Shown piece after piece: positions 55,440 through 64,000 of a stretch of DNA of 64,000 nt. The DNA comes from Legionella gratiana (GTDB taxonomy: Bacteria > Pseudomonadota > Gammaproteobacteria > Legionellales > Legionellaceae), in contig NZ_LNYE01000003.1 in the NCBI RefSeq assembly GCF_001467695.1, positions 133,328-197,327 of the forward strand. The letters run 5' to 3'. Made by a program: the position numbers and the translations under genes. Under the pieces are notes generated by a model, which saw nothing but the letters and a program-made list of their open reading frames with translations, did no database searches and was not told where the DNA came from. Numbering within the stretch: position 1 is the first letter of the stretch; each line of letters opens with the position of its first letter.

Positions 55440-58367
55440 CTACTCGTTTACTTTGTTACTGTATTTATGAATAAATTGTAATATTTCTTTTGCAAGTAGT
55501 GGCCTACTAATATAGTAACCTTGCAGTTCATCACACCCTAATTGTGACAATAAATGATATTGCTCCATAGATTCAACTCCTGCGGCTATTATTTTTATAT
55601 TTAAACTTCTGGCTAGAGCAATCATAGCCATCACTAATTCCCGGTGTTCAAAGTTCTCTACTATATGTTTTATAAATTGAGGATCTATTTTGATGTAATC
55701 TGCATTGAACTGGTTCAAGTAATTTAAAGATGAATATCCTGTACCAAAGTTATCAATAATGATTTCGATGCCATTGTCTTTAAGATGCTTGATTACTTTT
55801 ATTGAATGATTAGGATCTTGCATAATCAAATTCTCATGAATTTCAAGTGCCAAAAACTGCGCTGGAAATTGTTTCTGATTTAGTTTTTTTAAAACACTAT
55901 TGGAGAACTCAGAGTGTAAATACTGTTTTGTTGATACATTAACTGAGATTTTTATAGGTAAATTAAAACTAGTTCTTAAGTGCAACCCTTGATCAATAGC
56001 AGTATCATAAATCCAATCATCAATTTGATTTATGATGCCAATTTCTTCTGCTAATGGAATAATTTTCGATGGAGATACCGTCTGGTATTCTTGATTTTCC
56101 CATCGTAATAAGGTTTCAAATCCTGTAATTTTTTTTTGACTATCTATTTTTGGCAGATAAGTAAGATAAAACTCATTATTTTTTAAAGCTTTTTTTAGCG
56201 AATTCTTAAATAATAGTTTATCTTTTATTTCCTCATTAATTTTTTTCGTGCAGAATTGATAATTGTTGCGTCCTTCTTCTTTAGCTTTGTATAAAGCTAA
56301 ATCTGCACTTTTAATCAATGAGTGATAATCTTCTCCATCTGATGGATAAAAGCTAATGCCAATACTTGCAGTGACTAATAACTCATGTTCTTTTATAGTT
56401 ATTGGTTTTAATAATATATTTAGAATTTTTTCAGCAAAAACTGCAGCTATTTCTGGACTTTTAATATCATGAAGTACCAAAATAAATTCATCACCACCTA
56501 ATCTCGCTGCAATATCGGTTTTTCTTATATTATTTCTAAAGCGATCACTAATAACTTTTAATAACTCATCACCAGCATCATGTCCAAGAGAATCATTCAC
56601 CTGTTTAAAATTATCAAGATCAATAAAAAAAACAGCAAATTGTTGTTGATGTCTCAGAGCAGATAATATGGTTAAATCTAGACTATGTTCTAGCTGATTA
56701 CGGTTCACAAGACCTGTTAGTGTGTCAAAATTGGCTTTAAAAGATAGTTCGTCTTCTTTTTTCTTTTTATCATTTATATCTTGAATTTGCCCGATATAAT
56801 AGAGTGGAGCTCCTTGCTCGTTACGAATAATTGATCCAATGACTAGAATCCAGGTAATTTTTTTATCCTTACGAATATAACGCTTTTCCATTTGATAAAA
56901 TGGTATTTCTCCATCATAGAGTTGTTTCACATATTTAATATCTAATTCAAGATCATCAGGATGGGTAATAGTTTGAAAATCCATGCGCAGCATCTCTGAT
57001 TCGCTATATCCCACGATATCGCATAATGTCTTATTGACTTTTAGCCAACGCCCTTCTAGTGATACCAAAGCTATCCCTATAGGTGAATAATCAAAAGCTA
57101 ATCGAAATCGTGTTTCGCTTTCTAATATTTTTTCTTCATAGACTTTTCTTTCTGATACATCACGCATCATACCTATAAATTTGTATTGGTTATCAACCTG
57201 CATTTCCGTGATAGCAATTTCCATGGGAAATTGCTCATTATTCTTTCGTAATGCAGGGATCACCACACTATGCTTACCGACAATTGTCGAATTATGGGTC
57301 TTTAAATACTTTTCCATTCCAGCACTGTGTTTTTCTCGTAAATCAGGCGGAATAATAATCTCTAAATTTTTCCCTAATGCTTCTGTAGTACTATAACCAA
57401 ACATTTTGGTAGCGGCTGGATTAAATGACTCGATTGTCCCTTGAGTATCGATAGTAATAATACCCTCCGCTGCATGATTAAAAATCGCTTGTAATCGCAT
57501 ACTGCTATCAATAGCATCCTTCTTTACAACTACAAGTTGATTTATGATTGGCAATACTTGCCAATGTAACAATAGTATTCCTAGACCAATTGAGATGGCT
57601 AAAATTAATATGATGAGTTCGATTTGTTTTTCTAAAGGATTAACAGCAATTGTAAAACCCGCTAAACAAGCAATGCCCGTGATGCTAATTAAAATAAATG
57701 AACTTAATAAGATGATCTTCTTATCTTCATTGTCATGATAAAACTTGGAAAAATTATGGTTATTTTCCCATGCTAACCATAAAGCAATACTGAGCAAGCT
57801 CATACCAATCGATGTATGAATAGCCATACGAGTATATTGATACCAACTATAGAGAAATTCTAATTTTAACAAGTATCCAAGTACAGCGGATATACCAAGA
57901 AGCATAATGGAAAAAATGATTATCTGAGTGAGTATCGCAATAAAAAGCTTATCGGTATATGGAAATAAAATGAAGCATAGGCTTACTAATATAAATCCCA
58001 CACTAGTATTAAGTCCCATTCTACCTGGATATGGATTTTGATCAAAAAGCCATACTTTAATAAATAATTCATCAATACCCCATGGTGTGTTAAAAAGATA
58101 TTCAGCAAAGCTTGCTCCAGAAAGTGTCAAAATTAACAAGCCAAAAATTGTATAAATACGATTGTTCTGATTTGAGTTGTTTCTTGATAGAAACAACACC
58201 AAGCCAGATAGAGTGAAGCATAGGGCTGTATTGAACACCATGTTTATATAATTAGGTAATACAGAAATTAAATTGGGTATATGAAAATACCATCCAAAAA
58301 TAACTACTAAGCCCAAAGAACTTAATGCCAAACCAAATAAACCTGTAGGTGAAGTCCATTTCATCAT
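55440..58367 (-). CDS. Membrane sensor with two PAS, GGDEF and degenerate EAL domains
   Basis: The 975-residue protein begins with about eight membrane segments (MASE-like, to about residue 270). Two PAS domains with PAC segments follow (GRWLKVNKTLCDIVGYSESEM marks the second). The GGDEF active site is RLGGDEF, with a perfect c-di-GMP I-site RKTD five residues before it. The EAL domain has FETLLRW and EIHEN but DNFGTGYSSL in place of DDFGTGYSS. The second catalytic-pocket Asp is thus Asn, so phosphodiesterase activity may be lost. Diguanylate cyclase activity is expected. Confidence 0.92.
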   Translation of the reverse strand: MMKWTSPTGLFGLALSSLGLVVIFGWYFHIPNLISVLPNYINMVFNTALCFTLSGLVLFLSRNNSNQNNRIYTIFGLLILTLSGASFAEYLFNTPWGIDELFIKVWLFDQNPYPGRMGLNTSVGFILVSLCFILFPYTDKLFIAILTQIIIFSIMLLGISAVLGYLLKLEFLYSWYQYTRMAIHTSIGMSLLSIALWLAWENNHNFSKFYHDNEDKKIILLSSFILISITGIACLAGFTIAVNPLEKQIELIILILAISIGLGILLLHWQVLPIINQLVVVKKDAIDSSMRLQAIFNHAAEGIITIDTQGTIESFNPAATKMFGYSTTEALGKNLEIIIPPDLREKHSAGMEKYLKTHNSTIVGKHSVVIPALRKNNEQFPMEIAITEMQVDNQYKFIGMMRDVSERKVYEEKILESETRFRLAFDYSPIGIALVSLEGRWLKVNKTLCDIVGYSESEMLRMDFQTITHPDDLELDIKYVKQLYDGEIPFYQMEKRYIRKDKKITWILVIGSIIRNEQGAPLYYIGQIQDINDKKKKEDELSFKANFDTLTGLVNRNQLEHSLDLTILSALRHQQQFAVFFIDLDNFKQVNDSLGHDAGDELLKVISDRFRNNIRKTDIAARLGGDEFILVLHDIKSPEIAAVFAEKILNILLKPITIKEHELLVTASIGISFYPSDGEDYHSLIKSADLALYKAKEEGRNNYQFCTKKINEEIKDKLLFKNSLKKALKNNEFYLTYLPKIDSQKKITGFETLLRWENQEYQTVSPSKIIPLAEEIGIINQIDDWIYDTAIDQGLHLRTSFNLPIKISVNVSTKQYLHSEFSNSVLKKLNQKQFPAQFLALEIHENLIMQDPNHSIKVIKHLKDNGIEIIIDNFGTGYSSLNYLNQFNADYIKIDPQFIKHIVENFEHRELVMAMIALARSLNIKIIAAGVESMEQYHLLSQLGCDELQGYYISRPLLAKEILQFIHKYSNKVNE

Positions 58368-58710
58368 ATTATCTCTATTTTTATGTGGTTCGTGTTGTGA
58401 TAGGTCCGTTTTTGGTTTATAGACTAAATTGAAAAAATAGTATCATACTGAGGATCCAGACGCTAACCTTTGAGTTTCCGGCCAATTTTTAGTCACATAC
58501 GGAACCTACCGATTTGACAAAACTAATTTTTTGGCAAGAACAGTTAAATGCAAAAATAATTATTGCTACCCAAATCTATTATTTTTTCATTATGAGACAC
58601 TGATATTTCGACAATATATTGATTTCTAGGATAAGATTGGGTGTTTTATTCAAATTTTGTGCCAAATTGAAAGTTCGGTTATAATCACGGTTTTTTAATT
58701 AAATATCAAA
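58368..58710. other. Divergent spacer between the GGDEF/EAL gene and dusA
   Basis: No gene is seen in these 343 bases. The right end carries the dusA promoter. The left part must hold the promoter of the minus-strand gene; no clear box was identified. Confidence 0.5.
58657..58685 (+). promoter_or_regulatory. Sigma-70-type promoter of dusA
   Basis: TTGTGC (58657-58662) and a perfect TATAAT (58680-58685) are separated by exactly 17 bases. Transcription would start near 58692, about 20 bases before the GTG start codon. Confidence 0.65.
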
Positions 58711-59700
58711 GTGTCCCCGATTTTATTTTCTCCTTTAGCTATAGCTCCGATGATTGATTGGACGTACAGGCATTTTCGTGTATTTATGCGTCTTTTGGCA
58801 CCAAATGCTCTTTTGTATACTGAGATGCAAACTACAGGGGCTGTATGCAACAATCCTATCCGATCGTTACAATTTAATAGAAAGGAGCATCCTCTTGCAT
58901 TGCAGCTCGGTGGCTCTGAGCCAAGTATTCTAGCTCAGTGTGCCCAACGAGCTGAGCAAGAAGGGTATGATGAAATCAACCTTAATTTAGGTTGTCCAAG
59001 TGATAAAGTTCAAGCAGGGAAGTTTGGTGCATGTTTAATGAATGAACCCGTCAAGGTGATTGCTTGTATTCGTGCTTTGAAAGAAGCAGTGAGTATACCT
59101 GTTACTGCAAAGACCCGAATAGGAATAGACCATCAAGACAGTTATGAATTTTTTAGTAATTTTGTCCATCAATTAGTTGATGCGGGTGCGCAAAAAATAA
59201 TTGTTCATGCCCGTAAAGCTTGGTTGCAGGGCTTAAATCCGAAGCAAAACCGCACCATTCCACCTGTTCACTATGATTATGTTTACCGCTTAAAAAAAGA
59301 AATTCCTCATATCCCTATTGTAATTAATGGTAATATATTGAATTTAAAAGAAATTAATGTTCATCTACAGTATGTAGATGGGGTGATGCTTGGGCGATTG
59401 GCCTGTGATAATCCTTTTCAAATTGCAACAATACACCATGAACTTTATTCTAAACAACCTAAATGCACGCGTAGCCAAGTGTTTCATGATTATTTAACGT
59501 ATTTACTTGATGAATTTTCTCAAGGAGTTTCTCTTAGTTTACTGATTAAACCTATATTTAATTTAGCATTTGGTTTACCTGGAGCGAGCCAGTGGAAAAA
59601 AAAGTTAATGGAGATTTTGCAAACTAAAGATATCCACTTGTTTGATCAATTAAGTCAGTACTTGTTAGAAATGGAAAATAAGCATCCAATATTCACTTAA
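58711..59700 (+). CDS. dusA: tRNA-dihydrouridine synthase DusA
   Basis: This FMN enzyme reduces U20/U20a of tRNA. It matches DusA rather than DusB/C: APMIDWTYRHFRVFMRLL, LLYTEMQTTGA, ALQLGGSEPS, EINLNLGCPSDKVQAGKFGACLM (catalytic Cys), IVHARKAWLQGLNPKQNRTIPPV and DGVMLGRLACDNP. The start is GTG, fixed by homology and the close promoter. The 329 residues match E. coli DusA (330). Confidence 0.95.
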   Translation: MSPILFSPLAIAPMIDWTYRHFRVFMRLLAPNALLYTEMQTTGAVCNNPIRSLQFNRKEHPLALQLGGSEPSILAQCAQRAEQEGYDEINLNLGCPSDKVQAGKFGACLMNEPVKVIACIRALKEAVSIPVTAKTRIGIDHQDSYEFFSNFVHQLVDAGAQKIIVHARKAWLQGLNPKQNRTIPPVHYDYVYRLKKEIPHIPIVINGNILNLKEINVHLQYVDGVMLGRLACDNPFQIATIHHELYSKQPKCTRSQVFHDYLTYLLDEFSQGVSLSLLIKPIFNLAFGLPGASQWKKKLMEILQTKDIHLFDQLSQYLLEMENKHPIFT

Positions 59701-59786
59701 ATTAAAAGGTATTCATGGTATTTTTTTCCAAATTTTAGTACATTAACTAATTTGTTATTTGAAATCTCCAGAGGATTATTTAGGCC

Positions 59787-62483
59787 ATGCTGAATGCGTT
59801 GATAAAGAAAATGTTTGGAAGCCGAAATGAGCGTACATTACGGCGTATGGAAAAGGCAGTAATGGCAATTAATGCATTTGAGACGCAAATGCAAAATTTA
59901 ACTGATGCTGAGTTAGCCGCAAAAACTCAGCATTTTAAAGCACGCTTTGCTGAGGGAGAAAGTCTTGATGAACTGTTAGCTGAAGCTTTTGCTACAGTAA
60001 GAGAAGTATCGGTACGAACTTTAGGGTTGCGTCATTTTGACGTGCAGTTAATTGGTGGCATGGTATTGCATGAAGGGAACGTTGCTGAAATGCGTACTGG
60101 GGAAGGTAAAACACTAGTGGCTACGCTACCGGCCTATTTAAATGCGATTACCGAAAAAGGTGTTCATGTTGTTACTGTTAATGATTATCTTGCCAAACGC
60201 GATAGCCAATGGATGAAGCCTATATTTGAATTTCTAGGTTTAACTGTAGGCGTTATTTATCCAGACATGCCTCATGCTGCAAAACAAGAAGCATATCGAT
60301 GCGATATTGTTTATGGAACCAACAATGAATATGGTTTCGATTATTTGCGTGACAACATGGCATTTAGCCTTGAAGATAAAGTACAAAGAGAACTTAACTT
60401 TGCCATAATTGACGAGGTAGACTCCATTCTTATTGATGAAGCGCGTACACCTTTGATTATTTCTGGCGCAGCCGAAGACAGTTCAGAACTTTATATAAAA
60501 ATTAATACGTTAATTCCTCATTTAAAAAAGCAGGAAGAAGGTGGTGAAGAAGGTGATTATACTGTTGATGAAAAACAAAAGCAGGCGCATCTTACTGAAG
60601 CAGGTCATCAACATATAGAAGAGCTACTTGTTAAAGCGAAATTGTTGGATCATGGTGAGAGCTTGTATCATGCCAGCAATATTATGTTAATGCATCATGT
60701 GAATGCAGCATTAAAAGCCCATGCTATGTTTCATCGTGACATAGACTATATTGTCAAGGATAACCAAGTTATTATTGTGGATGAACATACTGGTCGAACA
60801 ATGCCAGGTCGAAGATGGTCTGAAGGGTTGCATCAGGCTGTTGAAGCTAAAGAACATGTTTCTATCCAAAATGAGAACCAGACCCTTGCTTCTATTACAT
60901 TCCAGAATTTTTTCCGGATGTACAGCAAATTATCAGGAATGACTGGAACAGCGGATACAGAAGCTTATGAACTACAGCAGATTTATAATCTTGATGTGGT
61001 CGTTATTCCAACAAACAAACCAATGATACGAAAAGATGAGCCTGATTTGGTTTATTTAACGCAACAAGATAAATTTCAAGCGGTTATTGCCGACATTCGT
61101 GATTGTATTGCTCGTAAGCAGCCTGTTTTAGTAGGTACTGTGTCTATTGAGGCTTCTGAATTCTTGAGCCAACTGTTAAAAAAACAAAACATCAAACATC
61201 AAGTTTTGAATGCTAAGTTTCATGAAAAAGAAGCTCAAATTATTGCTGAAGCAGGTCGTCCAGGTACGGTTACTATTGCAACCAATATGGCGGGTAGGGG
61301 AACCGATATTGTCTTAGGTGGAAGTTTGGCTGCCGACTTAGCTCAATTACCAGAAACCGCCACTGAGGAAGAAAAAGAGGAAGTTAAGAAACTCTGGAAG
61401 CAACGCAATGATGAGGTTATTGCGGCAGGTGGACTAAGAATTATTGGATCAGAACGTCATGAGTCACGCCGCATTGATAATCAGCTTAGAGGCCGCTCAG
61501 GTCGTCAAGGAGACGTGGGAAGCAGCCGTTTCTACTTGTCACTTGAAGATAATTTAATGCGGATATTTGCTTCGGAGCGTGTTGCATCAATGATGCGTCG
61601 ATTAGGAATGCAGCCTGGGGAACCTATTGAACACAGTTTAGTAACAAAGGCAATTGAGAATGCACAACGCAAGCTGGAAGGGCATCATTTTGATGTAAGA
61701 AAGCAACTTTTAGATTATGACAATGTAGCTAATGATCAACGACAAGTCATTTATACCCAACGTGCTTCAATCATGGAAATGACAGATACAGAAGAGACGG
61801 TAAATATGATGAGAGAAGAAGTAATGTCTAATCTTGTTGATACCTATATTCCGCCACAAAGTTTAGAGGATCAGTGGGAGCCTAAAGCTTTAAGTGATGT
61901 CTTGGCAGAGGAATTTAAACTTAAAATTCCTGTGCTTGAATGGATTGAGGAAGACCACCATATCCAACCAGAACAAATTAAAGAAAAAATTCTTGATCTA
62001 GCCGCAAAACATTATAATGAAAAAGTGAATCAGGCAGGAAGAACGACAATGTCTCAGTTTGAAAAGTCTGTGATTTTGCAAACTCTAGACAATCAGTGGC
62101 GTGAACACCTTGCTGCAATGGATCAGTTACGCCAAGGTATTCATTTGCGTGGTTACGCACAAAAAGATCCTAAGCAAGAATATAAGAAAGAGGCATTCAC
62201 TTTATTTTCTACAATGCTTGATAATTTAAAGTATGACGTAATTCGACTGATTTCTTCTGTGGAAATTCAGACTCCGGAAGATGTCAATGCGGTTGAAGAG
62301 CAACGACGTGCAGAGCAAGTGAGTAAAGTGAACTTACAACACAGTAATTTTAGTGATACTGACGAAGAAAATGAGGATACCCCCCAAACTTATAAGCGCC
62401 AGGATAAGAAAGTTGGGCGAAATGATCCTTGCCCTTGTGGTTCTGGTAAAAAATTTAAAGCGTGTCATGGAAGTTTAGTGTGA
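59787..62483 (+). CDS. secA: Preprotein translocase ATPase SecA
   Basis: SecA drives export through SecYEG. Walker A is [13 protein letters not shown] near residue 102, the DEAD-like box is [16 protein letters not shown], and motif VI is GRSGRQGD. The C-terminal zinc-binding tail is [14 protein letters not shown] (Cys-x-Cys-x8-Cys-His), which contacts SecB and lipids. The 898 residues match E. coli SecA (901). mutT follows directly, as in E. coli. Confidence 0.98.
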   Translation: MLNALIKKMFGSRNERTLRRMEKAVMAINAFETQMQNLTDAELAAKTQHFKARFAEGESLDELLAEAFATVREVSVRTLGLRHFDVQLIGGMVLHEGNVAEMRTGEGKTLVATLPAYLNAITEKGVHVVTVNDYLAKRDSQWMKPIFEFLGLTVGVIYPDMPHAAKQEAYRCDIVYGTNNEYGFDYLRDNMAFSLEDKVQRELNFAIIDEVDSILIDEARTPLIISGAAEDSSELYIKINTLIPHLKKQEEGGEEGDYTVDEKQKQAHLTEAGHQHIEELLVKAKLLDHGESLYHASNIMLMHHVNAALKAHAMFHRDIDYIVKDNQVIIVDEHTGRTMPGRRWSEGLHQAVEAKEHVSIQNENQTLASITFQNFFRMYSKLSGMTGTADTEAYELQQIYNLDVVVIPTNKPMIRKDEPDLVYLTQQDKFQAVIADIRDCIARKQPVLVGTVSIEASEFLSQLLKKQNIKHQVLNAKFHEKEAQIIAEAGRPGTVTIATNMAGRGTDIVLGGSLAADLAQLPETATEEEKEEVKKLWKQRNDEVIAAGGLRIIGSERHESRRIDNQLRGRSGRQGDVGSSRFYLSLEDNLMRIFASERVASMMRRLGMQPGEPIEHSLVTKAIENAQRKLEGHHFDVRKQLLDYDNVANDQRQVIYTQRASIMEMTDTEETVNMMREEVMSNLVDTYIPPQSLEDQWEPKALSDVLAEEFKLKIPVLEWIEEDHHIQPEQIKEKILDLAAKHYNEKVNQAGRTTMSQFEKSVILQTLDNQWREHLAAMDQLRQGIHLRGYAQKDPKQEYKKEAFTLFSTMLDNLKYDVIRLISSVEIQTPEDVNAVEEQRRAEQVSKVNLQHSNFSDTDEENEDTPQTYKRQDKKVGRNDPCPCGSGKKFKACHGSLV

Positions 62484-62938
62484 ATCTAACGGTTGCAGTA
62501 GCAATTATTATTGATAATCAGCAACGTCTCTTAATAACTCAGCGTCCTCTCCATGTTTCTCATGGAGGATGTTGGGAGTTTCCTGGAGGCAAATTGGAAG
62601 AAAATGAGACTTCCGAGCTTGCACTGATTAGAGAGGTCAAAGAAGAAGTTGATCTAGAGGTTCACCAATATCAATTGTTGGGGGAAGTAAACCATCAATA
62701 TTCGGATAAGTCGGTAACATTAATCGTTTTTCTGGTAACGCATTTTTCGGGAGAACCTTCATGCATGGAGGGGCAGTTAGCTATGAAATGGATTAGCCTT
62801 CAGGAATTAGATCCTAAAGATTTTCCTGAGGCCAATCAATATGTAATCGCTATGATATATCGTCATTTGATAATTGAAGGTACCGACGATGTAAATTGTT
62901 TACCTTTGTTGTCAGCTCTTCAATCCCCAAATCATTAA
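62480..62938 (+). CDS. mutT: Nudix 8-oxo-dGTP diphosphatase MutT
   Basis: MutT removes 8-oxo-dGTP from the nucleotide pool. The Nudix box is [24 protein letters not shown], where the usual Gly near the end is Asp. The GTG start at 62480 overlaps the secA stop and gives [10 protein letters not shown], with GGAAG seven bases upstream; another GTG at 62462 is in frame. The 152 residues exceed E. coli MutT (129), the extra length lying at the C-terminus. The 3' end overlaps coaE by 89 bases on the opposite strand. Confidence 0.92.
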   Translation: MNLTVAVAIIIDNQQRLLITQRPLHVSHGGCWEFPGGKLEENETSELALIREVKEEVDLEVHQYQLLGEVNHQYSDKSVTLIVFLVTHFSGEPSCMEGQLAMKWISLQELDPKDFPEANQYVIAMIYRHLIIEGTDDVNCLPLLSALQSPNH

Positions 62939-63458
62939 CCACCACATCATGAGCATTTTTTAAACGAAGATTCAAATTTGGTTGAGCTGATAAGATAGCT
63001 TGCGCTTGCTCTTTAGTGCATTGATCTCGTTGCATTACCCGTGATATTTGGGTTTTTATTGGTGTAGTGATAAGTAATACTCTATCGATGTAAGGATAAT
63101 TATGCTTCGTAATCAGTAAAGGTATTTCTACAATACAATAAGGAGTTGTGCAGGTGGCAACTTTTTCTTCAATTTTCTGGCGAATAAGTGGATGTAAAAG
63201 ATGCTCAAGCCACTCCCGCTCTTTGGGATCTGAAAAAATAATTTCTCTTAATTGGCTACGATTTAGTTCCTTATCTGAGTTTAGGATATTAGTTCCATAA
63301 TGTTCGACAATTTTTTTATAGATGTGTTGATCTTTTTGAGTAAGTTCTCGGGATATTTTATCAGCATGGATTACTGTTATACCCAATTGAGAAAAAAGTG
63401 TAGCGACAGTTGTTTTACCACTTGCTATATCGCCTGTTAATCCAATGCAATAAACCAT
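62850..63458 (-). CDS. coaE: Dephospho-CoA kinase
   Basis: CoaE phosphorylates dephospho-CoA in the last step of CoA synthesis. The P-loop is GLTGDIASGKTTVA at residue 6. The acceptor-binding VIHADKISRELT and the later HPLIRQKI, VEIPLL and RVMQRDQC stretches are typical. The 202 residues match the family. It converges on mutT with an 89-base tail-to-tail overlap. Confidence 0.95.
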   Translation of the reverse strand: MVYCIGLTGDIASGKTTVATLFSQLGITVIHADKISRELTQKDQHIYKKIVEHYGTNILNSDKELNRSQLREIIFSDPKEREWLEHLLHPLIRQKIEEKVATCTTPYCIVEIPLLITKHNYPYIDRVLLITTPIKTQISRVMQRDQCTKEQAQAILSAQPNLNLRLKNAHDVVVNDLGIEELTTKVNNLHRRYLQLSNDDIS

Positions 63459-63460
63459 TT

Positions 63461-63898
63461 TTAAATCGCTTGTTTATTCATGCAGGTTATTAAATTAATG
63501 TAACATGTATCCGGTATAGGACTTTTTTGTTTGCAATAAGCTTTAGCAGCTAAAGCAGCATCTTCACGATGTGGATAACGGTTGCTTGTCCATGCAAATG
63601 CAGCTCTGTCGAATGCCGTACATTCCCACATCGGCATTATATTAACCCCTGCAACGAATTTTTCGCAGTTAGCTTTACTTGTTCGGCATGTAGCAGGTAA
63701 TCGGCTATTTCTCTTGCACTGAGCATAAGAAAAGTTCAGCGCAATTTTTTGATAAATATTTTTTGCGCTCCAAAAGGTATTTGTCTCGTCGTGAGTTTTA
63801 CATAGCCAATAATCACCATTAGGATCTACTGGCGCTGCAATGCTCGAAAAAGATACGCTCAAAAGAATCATAAAACAGTAAATTATATACCGAATCAT
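63461..63898 (-). CDS. Secreted cysteine-rich protein of unknown function
   Basis: A signal peptide (to about SSIAA, residue 22) precedes about 120 residues with several cysteines (WLCKTH, AQCKRN, ATCRTSKANC, WECTAF, YCKQK, DTCYINLITC), probably paired in the periplasm. No family is recognised. The ATG overlaps the stop of the upstream EAL gene (ATGA), and coaE follows 2 bases after its stop, so the three form one transcription unit. Confidence 0.75.
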   Translation of the reverse strand: MIRYIIYCFMILLSVSFSSIAAPVDPNGDYWLCKTHDETNTFWSAKNIYQKIALNFSYAQCKRNSRLPATCRTSKANCEKFVAGVNIMPMWECTAFDRAAFAWTSNRYPHREDAALAAKAYCKQKSPIPDTCYINLITCMNKQAI

Positions 63899-64000
63899 TT
63901 CATTTCTCCTTTTAATAAGTTAGTTAATTGGTCAATAGAAAGTGCTTTTGAAAAATACCATCCTTGTAGAAAATGCACTTCATTTTCCAATAAGTAATTA
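63895..64000 (-). CDS. EAL-domain protein, 3' end only (partial)
   Basis: An open frame enters from the right edge and ends at TGA 63895-63897. The visible tail reads VHFLQGWYFSKALSIDQL, the QGYxFSKPL C-terminal signature of EAL c-di-GMP phosphodiesterases. The rest lies outside the window. Its stop overlaps the start of the secreted Cys-rich gene. Confidence 0.75.
   Translation of the reverse strand, partial: NYLLENEVHFLQGWYFSKALSIDQLTNLLKGEMK

Overview
The window reads as chromosome of a Legionella-like gammaproteobacterium. This is inferred from AT-rich, Legionella-style gene content: cpxRA, an LssY-type DedA/PAP2 protein, dacA-rlpA, relA, an adc/patatin pair, and several eukaryote-directed, effector-like proteins with no counterpart in enteric bacteria. 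No rRNA, tRNA, CRISPR array or intact insertion sequence was seen. The genus call is an inference from gene families; no database was searched.

Layout. 1-4.7 kb: the end of ubiC, then ubiA, followed by an accessory patch. The patch holds a helical-repeat protein, a YopJ-like acetyltransferase candidate split by a -1 frame change exactly at an A-AAA-AAG slippery heptamer, a small gene interrupted in a T6C4 run, and a SlyB-like lipoprotein. 4.8-6.8 kb: a nucleoside-salvage operon cdd-punA-deoC (minus). 7.7-11.8 kb: cpxRA, and phoH-ybeY-corC, both minus. 12.0-17.0 kb: a plus-strand cluster rnm-yciO-trpS-scpA-scpB-rluB. 17.0-18.6 kb: a decay zone with a chloramphenicol-phosphotransferase-like pseudogene and an amidase pseudogene. 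18.6-25.3 kb: envelope genes (YafK-like L,D-transpeptidase, LssY-like protein, lipB-ybeD, dacA, divergent rlpA). 25.4-34.5 kb: a short inverted-repeat element, a KefB-type antiporter, ampE, a Cys-rich lipoprotein, aceE-aceF-lpdA and rimI. 34.5-38.8 kb: an 819-bp spacer carrying three perfect DnaA-box 9-mers, then rlmD-relA.

39-45 kb is accessory: two tandem paralogues share an N-terminal module, and one has a YopT-like Cys-His-Asp arrangement. It continues with repeat-rich spacers, a YceI protein, acetoacetate decarboxylase and a patatin phospholipase. 45.0-50.2 kb is one 1727-residue protein. It joins a large uncharacterised N-terminal region to an AvrRpt2-like (C70) cysteine-protease domain and a C-terminal amidase_2-type domain. 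50.3-64.0 kb returns to core functions: an Mth938-like protein, alaC, a COG4255-like protein, recJ, a HAD-type protein, a GGDEF/EAL protein with an altered EAL motif, dusA, secA, mutT, coaE, and the 3' end of another EAL-domain gene.

The most interesting content is a set of effector- or toxin-like cysteine enzymes (YopJ-like, YopT-like, C70-like). Each is supported by catalytic-residue spacing matching the known family, but none is confirmed by search.
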